Counted from the stretch's first letter, positions 41,209 through 50,131 are shown. The stretch: DNA of 64,000 bases from Arthrobacter echini (GCF_008107445.1 NZ_VSLD01000001.1:496001-560000); one strand, 5' to 3'. The notes: generated by a model from the letters alone, not told the origin. Numbers and translations: made by a program.

Positions 41209-42452
41209 CGTGCCGCTGCGACCTCCTGGCGCCACGCCTCGTCCAGGGCAGGCACCCACTGCGCGGAGAGTTCGCTGTGCGCATTGCGCGAGAGTTCGTC
41301 GTAACCGGGCACCACCGGCGACGCCGGCAGCTCGGCGAAGCGGGCCCTCTGGTCGGCGTCGAGCCGGTCCGTGTCGAGGACGGGGAACTGCCCCCAGGTG
41401 CGGGGATCGGCCTTGGCTGCCTGTTGCGCCGGGGACAGCGCCAGATCGGCGACGACCATGGCCCCCGCCGGGTCGGACGCGTTGGCAGGGATGGCCAGGA
41501 AGCTGGCGTTACCGACCGTGCCCTCGTCGAGGGTGAGGACCCTGGTCGAGGCGGGGAGGGCTCCCGAGCCCACGAGATCCGTAAGCGTCGCAGGTCCGTA
41601 GGTCATCGCGATGTCCACCTCGCCGTCGGCGAAGAGCGTGGTCAGCGCCTGCTCGTCGCGCGGATAGGTGGCTCCTTCACGCCAGAGGGACGGCGCAAGC
41701 CGATCGAGCGCCTGCAGGGCATCGGGGGCGAGCGCATCGAAGGCCTCCGCACTGTAGTCCAGCGGTACCGCCTCCGCTCCGCCCGCGACACTGAGCAGTA
41801 CCTCGCGCAGGAACACACTGCCGGTGAAGTCCGGCGGAGCGGGGTAGGTGAACCGGCCCGGATTCTCAGCCGCCCACTGCAGGATGCCCTCGAGGGTGGT
41901 CGGCGGATCGGTGAGGGTGGCGGAGTTGTAGAAGAACGTGAACTGGGCCTTGTGCCACGGCATCTCGCACCCGTTCACGGGTGTGCCGAAGTCGTCGAGC
42001 AGCAGTGGATCACCCGGGTCGGTGAACTGCATGTTCGGCAGCAGATCGATCCATCCGCACCGCCACGCGTCAGCCTGCTGCCCCGTGCTGAAGTTCGCGC
42101 CGTTGACCCAGACCAGGTCCACGGAACCGTCCGTCCGCCCGGCCTGGCGTTCGCTGAGGATCCGGTTCACGGCGTCCAGCGTATCGACGATCGGCACCCG
42201 ACGCAGGGTGACGCCCTCCTCCGCGGCGGCAGGCGCCAGGATGTCGTCGACATAGGCGTTGCCCTGGTCATCACCGCCGTACATCCACAGGTCCACCACC
42301 TGGCCGTCCGCGTCGGCGCGGACATCCTCGAACGACGCATAGGTGGGCGCCGCCGGTGGTTCCCCCGCGCAGGAACCCAGCGCAAGCGCGGCGACGGCTG
42401 AAAGGACGCACACGGTGCGTCGACGGGGCGAGGGGCCGGACGAACGATTCAT
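41205..42452 (-). CDS. ynjB: YnjB-like ABC transporter substrate-binding lipoprotein
   Basis: A 415-residue secreted lipoprotein with a lipobox-like LGSC (Cys28) after a basic-hydrophobic leader. The sequence VDLVWVNGANFSTGQQADAW and FGTPVNGCEMPWHKAQFTFFYNS are characteristic of the YnjB family. It heads an operon of four genes coupled by four-base overlaps. The ATG at 42450-42452 is preceded by AAGGATCC; an in-frame upstream extension of 30 residues has no signal-peptide logic and is rejected. The ligand is unknown; relation to thiamine/iron/polyamine-type binders is only at fold level. Confidence 0.88.
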   Translation of the reverse strand: MNRSSGPSPRRRTVCVLSAVAALALGSCAGEPPAAPTYASFEDVRADADGQVVDLWMYGGDDQGNAYVDDILAPAAAEEGVTLRRVPIVDTLDAVNRILSERQAGRTDGSVDLVWVNGANFSTGQQADAWRCGWIDLLPNMQFTDPGDPLLLDDFGTPVNGCEMPWHKAQFTFFYNSATLTDPPTTLEGILQWAAENPGRFTYPAPPDFTGSVFLREVLLSVAGGAEAVPLDYSAEAFDALAPDALQALDRLAPSLWREGATYPRDEQALTTLFADGEVDIAMTYGPATLTDLVGSGALPASTRVLTLDEGTVGNASFLAIPANASDPAGAMVVADLALSPAQQAAKADPRTWGQFPVLDTDRLDADQRARFAELPASPVVPGYDELSRNAHSELSAQWVPALDEAWRQEVAAAR

Positions 42453-42497
42453 GGATCCTTCGGGGAGGGAACAGGGACTTTGTCCTGTGTGCTTCGA

Positions 42498-42525
42498 CGC
42501 GGGCCCGTCCGATGACGGGCCCGCG
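42498..42525 (-). terminator. Hairpin between the oxidoreductase gene and the ynjB operon
   Basis: Twelve-base perfect arms CGCGGGCCCGTC (42498-42509) and GACGGGCCCGCG (42514-42525) around the loop CGAT. It lies downstream of the leftward gene ending at 42636 and upstream of ynjB, so it likely terminates the former. Confidence 0.7.
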
Positions 42526-42635
42526 GGGCAGTCCGTTGCCACGATCCTGCGGAATCATGACCGGCCGACCCTGCTGCCGGTCCGGTGTCCGCACGCCCAG
42601 GGGGGACCGGCACGGCGTGGCTCACTCGGGGTGGC

Positions 42636-44081
42636 TCACACGGGGCGTTGCGTGCGATCCGAGCGGACCGCGCGCCACCGCGTGAGGCGGACCAGTGCCG
42701 CCATCAGCGCCCGCACCAGCGGCTTCTCGAGAGTGGAGCGGGCATCCCGGACGGCAGCGTTCCACAGGGCGTCATTGAAGGTCGGATACGGATGGATGAC
42801 ACCGGCGAGATCGCGGGTGGTGAGTTTCCGCTGCACCGCCAGGCTCAACTCCCCCATGGTCTCCCCTGCGCGCGGTCCCACGATGGTCCCGCCGAGGATC
42901 CTGCCGCGCCGGTCGACGACCAGGCGGGTGAACCCGTTCTCGTGCCCCTCCGTGATGGCCCGGTCGGTGTGGGAATGCTGCATCGTGACCACGCGCCGGC
43001 GCGCGGAACCGACGCTCGTGACCCCTACGGCCGCGACCTCGGGAGACGTATAGGTCACCCGTGGCACGATCGTGCTCACTGATCTGCTCACGCCCAGGAC
43101 GGCGTTCGACGCCGCCGTACTCGCGTACACCCCGGCGAGGTGGGTGAAGTCCGGGTGCTGCGTGACATCGCCCGCGGCCCACACCGCGGGGTTCGAGGTG
43201 CGCATGGTCGCGTCGACGCGCACCTGTCCCGCGTCGTCCACGTCCACGCCCACCCGCTCCAGTCCGAGGCCCGCGACGCGGGCGCGACGACCGGCAGCGA
43301 CGAGGACGGTGTCCGCGGGGAACGACCTGCCGTCGTCGAGCCGGACCTGGCTCTCGCCGGCCCCGGCCTGACCGCCGACGGTGGAGACCTCCTCGATGGT
43401 GCTGTCCTCCACGATCCGGACACCGTCCTGCACCAGCGCCGATCGCACGACGTCGGCAGCATCCGGGTCCTCCTTCGGCAGGATCCTGGAACGGACCAGC
43501 ATCACCACGTCGGAGCCGAGTCGGGCGAAAGCCTGCCCCAGTTCGCAGGCGATCGGCCCTCCCCCGATGATGACGAGCCTCCGGGGCAGGTCCACGAGAT
43601 CCCATATCGTCTCCGAGGTCACCACCGAGGCCCGGTCCAGACCGGGGACGGGTGGGACCGCGGGATCGCTGCCGGTGGCGATGAGCGCCCGGTGGAAGCG
43701 GATCTCCTCACCGTCGATCTCCGCGCGCCCCGGACCGAGGAAACGGGCTTCTCCCTGCCGGACCGTCACCCCCACCGCCTCGAGCGAGGCACGTGAATCC
43801 TCCGGTTCGATCGCTGCGATCGCCGCCACGATCCTCGCCCGCACGGCGGAGAAGGCGGACGGGCCCGGCGGATCGCCCGGGCCTGACGCCTCACCGGCTG
43901 CCGCTGCAGCCAGGAGGGTCTTCGACGGCACGCACCCCGTCCACAGGCAGTCGCCCCCTGTTCTCGCCCGTTCCGCGAGGACGACGCGCGCGCCGAGGCG
44001 CGCTGCCGTCTTCGCGCCCACGAGCCCTGCCGTGCCGCCCCCGATGACCAGGAGGTCGATCACGGCGCTCCTCGGTTCCAT
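42636..44081 (-). CDS. Pyridine nucleotide-disulfide oxidoreductase, mercuric reductase-like
   Basis: A 481-residue FAD enzyme. It has the N-terminal GGGTAGL FAD motif, the redox disulfide GGDCLWTGCVPSK (Cys45, Cys50), the NAD(P) motif IIGGGPIACELGQAFARLGSDV, the second FAD motif NPAVWAAGDVT and a C-terminal dimerisation domain ending HPYPTFNDALWNA. The catalytic His is kept, but the Glu of the usual HPT-SE motif appears as Asp or Asn. This variant is common in mercuric-reductase-like paralogues of unknown substrate. There is no N-terminal metal-binding CxxC domain, so mercury reduction is not claimed. The start ATG is preceded by AAAGGG. Confidence 0.85.
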   Translation of the reverse strand: MEPRSAVIDLLVIGGGTAGLVGAKTAARLGARVVLAERARTGGDCLWTGCVPSKTLLAAAAAGEASGPGDPPGPSAFSAVRARIVAAIAAIEPEDSRASLEAVGVTVRQGEARFLGPGRAEIDGEEIRFHRALIATGSDPAVPPVPGLDRASVVTSETIWDLVDLPRRLVIIGGGPIACELGQAFARLGSDVVMLVRSRILPKEDPDAADVVRSALVQDGVRIVEDSTIEEVSTVGGQAGAGESQVRLDDGRSFPADTVLVAAGRRARVAGLGLERVGVDVDDAGQVRVDATMRTSNPAVWAAGDVTQHPDFTHLAGVYASTAASNAVLGVSRSVSTIVPRVTYTSPEVAAVGVTSVGSARRRVVTMQHSHTDRAITEGHENGFTRLVVDRRGRILGGTIVGPRAGETMGELSLAVQRKLTTRDLAGVIHPYPTFNDALWNAAVRDARSTLEKPLVRALMAALVRLTRWRAVRSDRTQRPV

Positions 44082-44301
44082 GGTGCCCTTTCGTCCGTTG
44101 CTGCTCGTGATCGTTCGTCGCCACTCCGGCCGGCGCGACGATCCGGCCGTGCCGATATCAGGTCCGGACGCTACGGGTCCGGTGCACAGGGCGTCTGTAA
44201 TCCAGCACACCGAAGCCCGGGCACAGCCCGCCGCTGTTCTCGGTTGCCGTACTCGGTAGCTGCACTCTGCCGATGAACGCCGCCGACGTCCTCCGGTGTT
44301 G

Positions 44302-45039
44302 TCAGCGGTACTCCGGGTTTGGATCGAGCCCCGAGGTCCCTTCCTTGCTCCACTCACCGGGCACATTGCCGCGGGCCGGGATCCCTCCCGCCTGCTTCAG
44401 CATGCGGGCCAGATGCATGAGATTCCATGTCATGAAGGCCGTGTTGCGGGTGGTGAAATCGTTCTCGGGGCCGCCCGATCCTTCGTCGAGGTAACTCGGG
44501 CCCGGGCCTGCCTCGCCGATCCACCCCGCGTCCGCCGCCGGGGGGATCGTCACACCGATGTGCTGGAGGCTGTAGAGGATGTTCATGGCGCAGTGCTTGA
44601 TGCCGTCCTCGTTGCCGGAGATCAGGGCACCGCCCACCTTGCCGTAGTAGATGTACTGTCCCTGCGGATTCGTCATGCCGGACATCGCATAGAGACGTTC
44701 GATGATCCGCTTCGTCACCGAGCTGTTGTCACCGAGCCAGATCGGTCCCGCGATCACGAGGATGTCGGCCCGGTCTATCTTCTCGAAGAGGGCGGGCCAG
44801 GCATCCTCCTCCCAGCCGTGCTCGGTCATGTCCGGGTACACGCCCGTTGCCACCGGATGGTCGATCGGGCGCACCACCTCCACGTCGACGCCTTTGTCCC
44901 GCATCAGTCCGGCGCTGAGGTCGATCAGGCCCGAGGTGTGACTCAGTTCCGGGCTGCGCTTCAACGTGCAGTTGAGGAAGATCGCACGCAGACCCGTGAA
45001 GTCGTCGCTCCGATCGGGGGAATTCTCGGTGCCGCCCAT
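44302..45039 (-). CDS. Flavodoxin-like NAD(P)H-dependent FMN oxidoreductase
   Basis: A 245-residue flavodoxin-fold protein. The FMN-phosphate loop is FLNCTLKRSPELSHTSGL, followed by DILVIAGPIWLGDNSSVTKRIIERL and GKVGGALISGNEDG, as in NADPH-dependent FMN reductases and WrbA-like quinone reductases. It should reduce quinones or nitro/azo compounds at the expense of NAD(P)H in the cytosol. The start is the ATG at 45037-45039; the Shine-Dalgarno is weak. It precedes the flavoprotein oxidoreductase gene on the same strand by about 220 bases, so a joint role is possible but unproven. Confidence 0.85.
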   Translation of the reverse strand: MGGTENSPDRSDDFTGLRAIFLNCTLKRSPELSHTSGLIDLSAGLMRDKGVDVEVVRPIDHPVATGVYPDMTEHGWEEDAWPALFEKIDRADILVIAGPIWLGDNSSVTKRIIERLYAMSGMTNPQGQYIYYGKVGGALISGNEDGIKHCAMNILYSLQHIGVTIPPAADAGWIGEAGPGPSYLDEGSGGPENDFTTRNTAFMTWNLMHLARMLKQAGGIPARGNVPGEWSKEGTSGLDPNPEYR

Positions 45040-45117
45040 GGTCCTGGCTCCTGCCGTCGTGTCCAGCTGCTCGGAGACTCAACTTACCCCCACCCCGACG
45101 CCGTCGGGCGTGAAAAA

Positions 45118-45141
45118 GCCGGCGCCCCGTGGGGCGCCGGC
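45118..45141 (-). terminator. Rho-independent terminator of the rpmB-rpmG-rpsN operon
   Basis: GCCGGCGCCCC (45118-45128) and GGGGCGCCGGC (45131-45141) pair perfectly over 11 bases with a two-base centre. On the minus strand the hairpin is followed by TTTTTCACG. This is the best-formed terminator in the window. Confidence 0.9.
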
Positions 45142-45189
45142 TCCTTCACGCCGCTGACGAACCGCGGCGGTTCCTGCCGAAGAGGTCTG

Positions 45190-45495
45190 TTACCAGCTCG
45201 ACTTGGTCACGCCGGGCAGCTCGCCCCGGTGGGCCATGTCGCGGAAACGTACTCGGGAGATGCCGAACTTCTGGAGCGTCCCACGGGGGCGTCCATCGAT
45301 CTGGTCACGGCTGCGCAGACGCACGGGCGATGCGTTGCGGGGCAGCTTCTGCAGTCCGAGGCGGGCAGCCTCACGTGCCTCGTCGGTCGCGTTCGGATCC
45401 ACGAGGGCCTTCTTGAGTTCGAGGCGCTTGGCAGCGTACCGCTCGACGACGATCTTGCGCTGCTCGTTGCGGGCGATCATTGACTTCTTTGCCAT
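45190..45495 (-). CDS. rpsN: 30S ribosomal protein S14, zinc-independent (long) form
   Basis: A 101-residue S14 with the typical start [14 protein letters not shown] and end [21 protein letters not shown]. It has no cysteine, so it is the long, zinc-free form rather than the short CxxC form. It is the last gene of the rpmB-rpmG-rpsN operon. In several actinobacteria such C-minus paralogues replace zinc-binding versions during zinc starvation under Zur control; whether this genome has a second copy cannot be seen here. Confidence 0.97.
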   Translation of the reverse strand: MAKKSMIARNEQRKIVVERYAAKRLELKKALVDPNATDEAREAARLGLQKLPRNASPVRLRSRDQIDGRPRGTLQKFGISRVRFRDMAHRGELPGVTKSSW

Positions 45496-45497
45496 AC

Positions 45498-45665
45498 CTA
45501 GCGCTCCTCGCGGAATTCGACGTGCTTGCGGATCTTGGGGTCGTACTTCATCAGGACCATACGGTCCGGATTGTTGCGACGGTTCTTCCGCGTCACGTAG
45601 GTGAAGCCGGTGCCGGCGGTGGACTTCAGCTTGATGATCGGACGTACGTCCCGGTCCTTCGCCAT
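45498..45665 (-). CDS. rpmG: 50S ribosomal protein L33, zinc-independent form
   Basis: A 55-residue L33 with the family pattern [19 protein letters not shown] and [18 protein letters not shown]. None of the four zinc-binding cysteines is present. The ATG at 45663-45665 shares one base with the rpmB stop (TAATG); the longer upstream reading frame runs through rpmB and is spurious. It ends two bases before rpsN. Confidence 0.97.
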   Translation of the reverse strand: MAKDRDVRPIIKLKSTAGTGFTYVTRKNRRNNPDRMVLMKYDPKIRKHVEFREER

Positions 45666-45901
45666 TAGAGCTTCACTCCTCTCGCAAGGATCGAGGCGAC
45701 AACGGCTTCGATCCCGCGGACGTCGATCGTCTTGATGCCACGGGCCGAGACCTGCAACGTCACGTTGCGGCGCAGGGAAGGCACGTAGTAGCGCTTCTTC
45801 TGAATGTTGGGGTCGAACCGGCGCTTGTTGCGGCGGTGCGAGTGCGAAATGCTGTGTCCAAAGCCGGGCTCGGCTCCGGTCACTTGGCAGTGGGCTGCCA
45901 T
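45665..45901 (-). CDS. rpmB: 50S ribosomal protein L28, zinc-independent form
   Basis: A 78-residue L28 with [26 protein letters not shown] and the [12 protein letters not shown] block. Only one cysteine is present (HCQVTG), so the zinc-ligand set is incomplete and this is the C-minus type. It is the first gene of the operon; a Shine-Dalgarno (GGAGGAG) precedes it. An inverted repeat about 57 bases upstream of its start may be an operator. Confidence 0.97.
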   Translation of the reverse strand: MAAHCQVTGAEPGFGHSISHSHRRNKRRFDPNIQKKRYYVPSLRRNVTLQVSARGIKTIDVRGIEAVVASILARGVKL

Positions 45902-46211
45902 AACTCTCCTCCAGATTAGATGAACGTGACGGAATCACTTGTGGAGCGTCCCGCCACCAGTAATGACACCGCTATTACTGCAGCTTTCCGGAGGTTGGCC
46001 TGGCAGGGTGAGAACCTGCCGAAGCGCCTCGCCGCGGGGAAGACGGTGAAGGTCGGGCGTCATACGGCGTCGCCGCCGATGCGAACCCTAATTTCAGGTG
46101 GTCGCGGGTAGCCGGGCAACAACTTCCTGTCCTGGGACAGGCGAGGTTGCACCCGGGCCAAACGCCTTCCCATGCTACCGGCCACCGGGGCGATGCCAAA
46201 ACCCGGACTGC
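45902..46211. other. Non-coding region upstream of rpmB
   Basis: About 310 bases without a supportable gene. It holds the rpmB ribosome-binding site, the inverted repeat at 45958-45980 and a small perfect hairpin CCTGTCC-TG-GGACAGG (46126-46141). The latter could be the terminator of the leftward SGNH-hydrolase gene, which ends at 46212. Confidence 0.6.
45958..45980. promoter_or_regulatory. Candidate Zur-type operator upstream of rpmB
   Basis: Inverted repeat CAGTAAT (45958-45964) and ATTACTG (45974-45980) separated by nine bases. The TAAT/ATTA outer halves resemble Gram-positive Zur boxes, and the position fits repression of rpmB-rpmG-rpsN. The assignment depends on the zinc-free ribosomal proteins and is unproven. 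Confidence 0.45.
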
Positions 46212-46994
46212 TCAGGTGTCGATCGGCGCCCAGGGCGGGTGCACCAGCACCGGATACTTCGCGCTGAGCAGATCGCCGGAGGACACCCGCCGCAAACGCC
46301 GGCCCACCCAGGGTGTGAGGTACTCCCGGGCCCATTGCGCATCGGCGCGCACCTGTTCGAGCCGTTTCAGGGCAGGGCGCGCGGCGAGCTCGGGCAGGTC
46401 GATCCGGTGCGAGGCGTTCAGGGTCTCGAGGACCCTCGCCGCCATGAGGGTGTGCCCGGCCGTGGACATGTGCATCCTGTCCATGTCCCAGTAGCTCCAG
46501 TCCTGGAACTCACGCAGGCGCCAGTAGTCCACGATCGTCGCTCCGCGCCGATCCGCGATCTCCCGCACCCATTCGTTGTAGATGGCCGTCCGTCCACGGG
46601 TCTTGCCGAAGACCGCCGACGCGGAGGCGTCCAGACCAGTGAAGAGGACGACGTCGGCCCCGGACCCGCGGAGGCGACGGACGCCGTCGTCGTACTCGCC
46701 CATCAGGCGGTCGATGTCGACGCGCGGTCGCAGGATGTCGTTCGCGCCGGCATAGACGGTGACCAGAGTGGGTTCGAGGGCCAGCGCCGCGTCGACCTGG
46801 TGATCCAGGATCTGGCGCATCTTCTTACCGCGGATGGCCAGGTTGGCGAAGCCCCAGGACGGATCGGCGAGGATCAGCTGCTCCGCCACGCGGTCGGCCC
46901 AGCCCCTGACGCCGTTGGGCGAGGCGGGGTCCGCATCACCGACCCCTTCGGTGAAGGAATCGCCGAGTGCCACGTATCGCTGGGTGAAGGTCAC
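46212..46994 (-). CDS. SGNH/GDSL-type esterase
   Basis: A 260-residue SGNH hydrolase without a signal peptide. Block I is YVALGDSFTEGVGD (catalytic Ser), block III is VTVYAGANDILRP and block V is DRMHMSTAGH, which supplies the catalytic Asp/His pair. It should hydrolyse esters of lipids or acylated sugars in the cytoplasm. The start is GTG (46992-46994) without a clear Shine-Dalgarno; the frame is open upstream, but that part lies in the divergent kinase gene. About 70 bases separate it from the divergent diacylglycerol kinase-like gene. Confidence 0.88.
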   Translation of the reverse strand: MTFTQRYVALGDSFTEGVGDADPASPNGVRGWADRVAEQLILADPSWGFANLAIRGKKMRQILDHQVDAALALEPTLVTVYAGANDILRPRVDIDRLMGEYDDGVRRLRGSGADVVLFTGLDASASAVFGKTRGRTAIYNEWVREIADRRGATIVDYWRLREFQDWSYWDMDRMHMSTAGHTLMAARVLETLNASHRIDLPELAARPALKRLEQVRADAQWAREYLTPWVGRRLRRVSSGDLLSAKYPVLVHPPWAPIDT

Positions 46995-47067
46995 CGTTGG
47001 AACACTACTCCCGATGCACAACGGGATAGGCTCGGCTTTCACCCGCTCGCATCGCACGAAGGACACC

Positions 47068-48054
47068 ATGCCCACCGACGCGCCCTCCGGTACCGTGACC
47101 GAGACCTCATCGGGTGTGCGTCGCGCAGCACTCGTCATCAACCCTACGAAGCAGTCCACCGACGAGGTGCGGCAGGCCGTCGAGCGCGTGTCGGCCGAGG
47201 ACGGCTGGGAGGCGCCCCTGGTCATCGAGACCACGAAGGACGACCCGGGGAGCGGGCAGGCGCGGCAGGCGCTCGACGCCGGGGTGGATCTCGTGATCGC
47301 GGCGGGCGGGGACGGCACCGTGCGGTGCGTGGCCGAGGAACTCGTGGGTACAGACACCCTGATGGCCCTCGTCCCGCTGGGTACGGGCAATCTCCTGGCC
47401 CGCAACGTCGACATCGCCGTCGATGATCCCACGGCCGCCGTCGAGGCCGCGTTCAGGGGCACGGAACGCAGCATCGACGTCGTGCACCTCACCCTGGACC
47501 ATGCACAGGAGACCCAGGTGTTCCTCGTGATGGCCGGTCTCGGCTACGACGCCGCCATCATGTCCGACACACGCGAGGACCTGAAGGACAGGGTGGGCTG
47601 GCTCGCCTACGTGGACGCCGGGATCCGGAATCTGCCCGGCGAGCCCGCGCATGCCTCCATCTCGATCGACGGCGCCGAACCTTTCGAGTGCCGTCTGCGC
47701 AGCGTCATGGGCGGGAACTGCGGGAAGATCATGGGTGGTCTCGAGATCTTCCCGGGCGCGAAGATCGATGACGGCCTGATGGATCTCATGACCATCGCCC
47801 CGAAGGGGAAGCTGGGGTGGCTGGCCGTGCTGGGCAAACTGTTCGCGCGCGGCAAGGGCCGGGACCCCTCGCTGCAGTACTACCAGTGCCTCACGGCCGA
47901 GGTCAGCCTGCGGGAGCCGCTGGCGGTCCAGCTGGACGGTGACCCGCTCGGCGAGGCGAAGCACCTGCTCTTCGAGGTCAAGCCGAAGTCCCTTCGCCTG
48001 CGCATGCCGCTGGGGTACAAGGATCCCGCGATCGTGAGCGACCCCCTGCCCTGA
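47068..48054 (+). CDS. Diacylglycerol/lipid kinase family protein
   Basis: A 328-residue cytosolic kinase of the DagK/YegS type. It has the N-terminal VINPTK motif, the nucleotide-binding VIAAGGDGTVRCVAEEL, LVPLGTGNLLARN and a second domain with VMGGNCGKIMGGLEIFPGAKIDDGLMDL. It phosphorylates diacylglycerol or another lipid with ATP. The ATG at 47068 with AAGGA upstream is preferred over the longer open frame, which would cross the divergent gene. Confidence 0.9.
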   Translation: MPTDAPSGTVTETSSGVRRAALVINPTKQSTDEVRQAVERVSAEDGWEAPLVIETTKDDPGSGQARQALDAGVDLVIAAGGDGTVRCVAEELVGTDTLMALVPLGTGNLLARNVDIAVDDPTAAVEAAFRGTERSIDVVHLTLDHAQETQVFLVMAGLGYDAAIMSDTREDLKDRVGWLAYVDAGIRNLPGEPAHASISIDGAEPFECRLRSVMGGNCGKIMGGLEIFPGAKIDDGLMDLMTIAPKGKLGWLAVLGKLFARGKGRDPSLQYYQCLTAEVSLREPLAVQLDGDPLGEAKHLLFEVKPKSLRLRMPLGYKDPAIVSDPLP

Positions 48055-48171
48055 TCGCGCCCCGTCACAACCACAGCAGGGGGTCCACCTTCACGTCCTC
48101 GAGGATCACCTCGACGTGGAATGCGGGCTCCCAGGACGACCGGCGCCTCCGTGGACGAGCCACTGAGGGCG

Positions 48172-49233
48172 TCACGGCAGCTCGGTGCGGCCCTTCCTCC
48201 AGTAGCCCATGAAGGCGACCTGCCTCCGGTCCACGCCGACGTCGCGCACGAGATAGCGGCGCACCCCGCGTACGACCGCGGCTTCCCCGGCGATCCACGC
48301 ATAGAACGGCTGCGTTCCGGCGGGGCGGTCCGGGGCCGATGACGCCGTCGCTGTCGCCGTCGCCGGGAGGGTCGCCTCGCGCAGCTGGGGTGTCTCCCAC
48401 AGGATCGTCCGGTCGATGTCGACCTCCTCGGGCTCGCTCCCGCCCCGGACCGTGCCTGCCCCGGCGAGCGAGACCCACCCCGGAACACGCACGGCGTCAC
48501 GGACCGCGGCGTCGAGCGCCTCGCCGTGACCGGCCCCTCCCCGGGGGAGCCACCTGATGGCGACGGAGGATCGCGTGGCGATGGGCTGTACATCACGGGC
48601 ACTCGGCACCTCGAGGAACGCGTGCCCGCCCACGTGCTCGGGCAGGGCCTCGAGGATGGCGCTGATCGCGGGCACCGCCGTCTCGTCCCCGGCGAGGAGC
48701 ACGTGCTGGGCGAGCCCCGGCCTGAACTCGATCCCGCCGTACGCGCCCGCCGTCGCGCACTGCGCGGCAGCCGCATTGGGACCGATGATGCACACGCGGT
48801 CCCCCGGCGTCGCCGTCGCGGCCCATTCCGCTGCGGGCCCACCACGGCCGTCGTCGTCGAGGTGCAGCACGAAGTCGACGTCGAGCTCGGGTCGCGGCCC
48901 GTCGCAGCGTGAGGTGCGCACCGTGTAGGTGCGCATGGTGCCGCGCTCCTCGACGGCCAGGTCGAGCCATCTCTGGTACCAGCTCCCCTCGCCGTCCCGC
49001 AGCATGCCCGCGAGATCGGGGCCCGGGCACCCCGCGGGAGGGATCACGATCTTGATGCGCAGATCCAGCGGTGCGCCGGCCACCCCGAACCCCGCCAGGC
49101 ACGCCCCGGAGAACGTGATGCGGCGGAAGGTGGGGCCGAGGTCCTGCACGGCGGCCACCGTCACGTCGAACGCCAGCACCATTGGTTCGGTCGCGACGGC
49201 CGTCCGCCGCACGGCCCGGGTCGCGTCGGTCAT
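48172..49233 (-). CDS. Siderophore-interacting protein (ViuB/YqjH-type flavoreductase)
   Basis: A 353-residue FAD-binding ferric-siderophore reductase. The N-terminal domain holds FRRITFSGACLAGFGV and the flavin-binding RTYTVRTSRCD, followed by DFVLHLDDDGRGGPAAEWA and the NAD(P)H-binding C-terminal part (VLLAGDETAVPAISAILEAL). It releases iron from imported siderophores by reduction in the cytosol. Its start overlaps the ATPase gene stop by four bases, and it is the last gene of the iron-box-controlled uptake operon. Confidence 0.92.
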   Translation of the reverse strand: MTDATRAVRRTAVATEPMVLAFDVTVAAVQDLGPTFRRITFSGACLAGFGVAGAPLDLRIKIVIPPAGCPGPDLAGMLRDGEGSWYQRWLDLAVEERGTMRTYTVRTSRCDGPRPELDVDFVLHLDDDGRGGPAAEWAATATPGDRVCIIGPNAAAAQCATAGAYGGIEFRPGLAQHVLLAGDETAVPAISAILEALPEHVGGHAFLEVPSARDVQPIATRSSVAIRWLPRGGAGHGEALDAAVRDAVRVPGWVSLAGAGTVRGGSEPEEVDIDRTILWETPQLREATLPATATATASSAPDRPAGTQPFYAWIAGEAAVVRGVRRYLVRDVGVDRRQVAFMGYWRKGRTELP

Positions 49234-50129
49234 GATGCTGCCTCCATACGGGTGGTGTCCTGGGTGGGCCGGAGACCCGTTCGCGTGGGCTCCGACGCCC
49301 GGAGCGGGGCGACCGCGGGTGCTCCGTGGTACCGGCCGACGGGGATGACCATGGGTGTCCCGGAGACGGGGTCCGTGATGACACGGCTCTCAAGCTCGAA
49401 AACGCTCGAGACCGTCTGCTCCGTGACGACGTCGGAGGGCGCGCCCTCGGCGACGATCCGCCCTAAACGCATAGCGACGAGGTGGTGGGCGTAGCGGGCC
49501 GCGAGATTCAGGTCGTGCAGCACCATCACCACCGTGGTCCCCGTGCGTCGGTTCAGGTCGGTGATGAGATCGAGCACCTCGATCTGGTGGGCCACGTCGA
49601 GGAAGGTGGTGGGCTCGTCGAGGAGCAGGATGCCCGTCTGCTGTGCGAGCGCCATCGCGATCCAGACGCGCTGGCGTTGCCCGCCGCTGAGCTCGTCCAC
49701 GGCGCGGTCCGCGAGGGCGAGGGTACCCGTGGCGTCGAGGGCCTGCGCGACGGCGGCGTCGTCCTCCGCCGTCCACTGGCGGAACCAGCCCTGGTGCGGA
49801 TAGCGTCCGCGGCCCACGAGGTCGGCCACGCTGATGCCGTCCGGCGCCACGGGGGTCTGCGGGAGGAGACCGAGCACGCGGGCCACCTTCCGGGTGGGCT
49901 GCGCATGGATGTCGGCGCCGTTGAGCACCACGGTGCCGGCGGCGGGCTTGAGGAGACGTGCGAGACCGCGCAGCAGGGTGGACTTTCCGCACGCGTTCGC
50001 GCCGACGATCACGGTCACCCTCCCAGCGGGGAGGGTGACGGACAGCCCGTCGACGACGGTGCGGTCGCCGTAGGCGAGGTCCAGGTTCTCGGCGGACAGT
50101 GTGTCCGGTGTGGAGCGGTGGGGATCCAT
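49230..50129 (-). CDS. Iron-siderophore ABC transporter ATP-binding protein (FecE/FepC-type)
   Basis: A 299-residue ATPase with Walker A GANACGKST, signature [17 protein letters not shown], Walker B GILLLDEPTTFLD and H-loop VVMVLHDLNLAARY. It has the short FepC-like length plus a C-terminal extension of about 40 residues. It drives ferric-siderophore import through the two FecCD-type permeases encoded just upstream. The ATG at 50127-50129 is the credible start; the longer open frame crosses the permease gene. Confidence 0.93.
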   Translation of the reverse strand: MDPHRSTPDTLSAENLDLAYGDRTVVDGLSVTLPAGRVTVIVGANACGKSTLLRGLARLLKPAAGTVVLNGADIHAQPTRKVARVLGLLPQTPVAPDGISVADLVGRGRYPHQGWFRQWTAEDDAAVAQALDATGTLALADRAVDELSGGQRQRVWIAMALAQQTGILLLDEPTTFLDVAHQIEVLDLITDLNRRTGTTVVMVLHDLNLAARYAHHLVAMRLGRIVAEGAPSDVVTEQTVSSVFELESRVITDPVSGTPMVIPVGRYHGAPAVAPLRASEPTRTGLRPTQDTTRMEAAS

Positions 50130-50131
50130 GG

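Noticed and set aside
42636..44081. Annotation as mercuric reductase (merA)
   Set aside because: No N-terminal metal-binding domain, altered C-terminal motif, and no mer genes nearby; called mercuric reductase-like only.
46126..46141. Small perfect hairpin CCTGTCC-TG-GGACAGG near the SGNH gene end
   Set aside because: Noted as a possible terminator only; short stem and no T-tract, so not listed as a separate confident feature.
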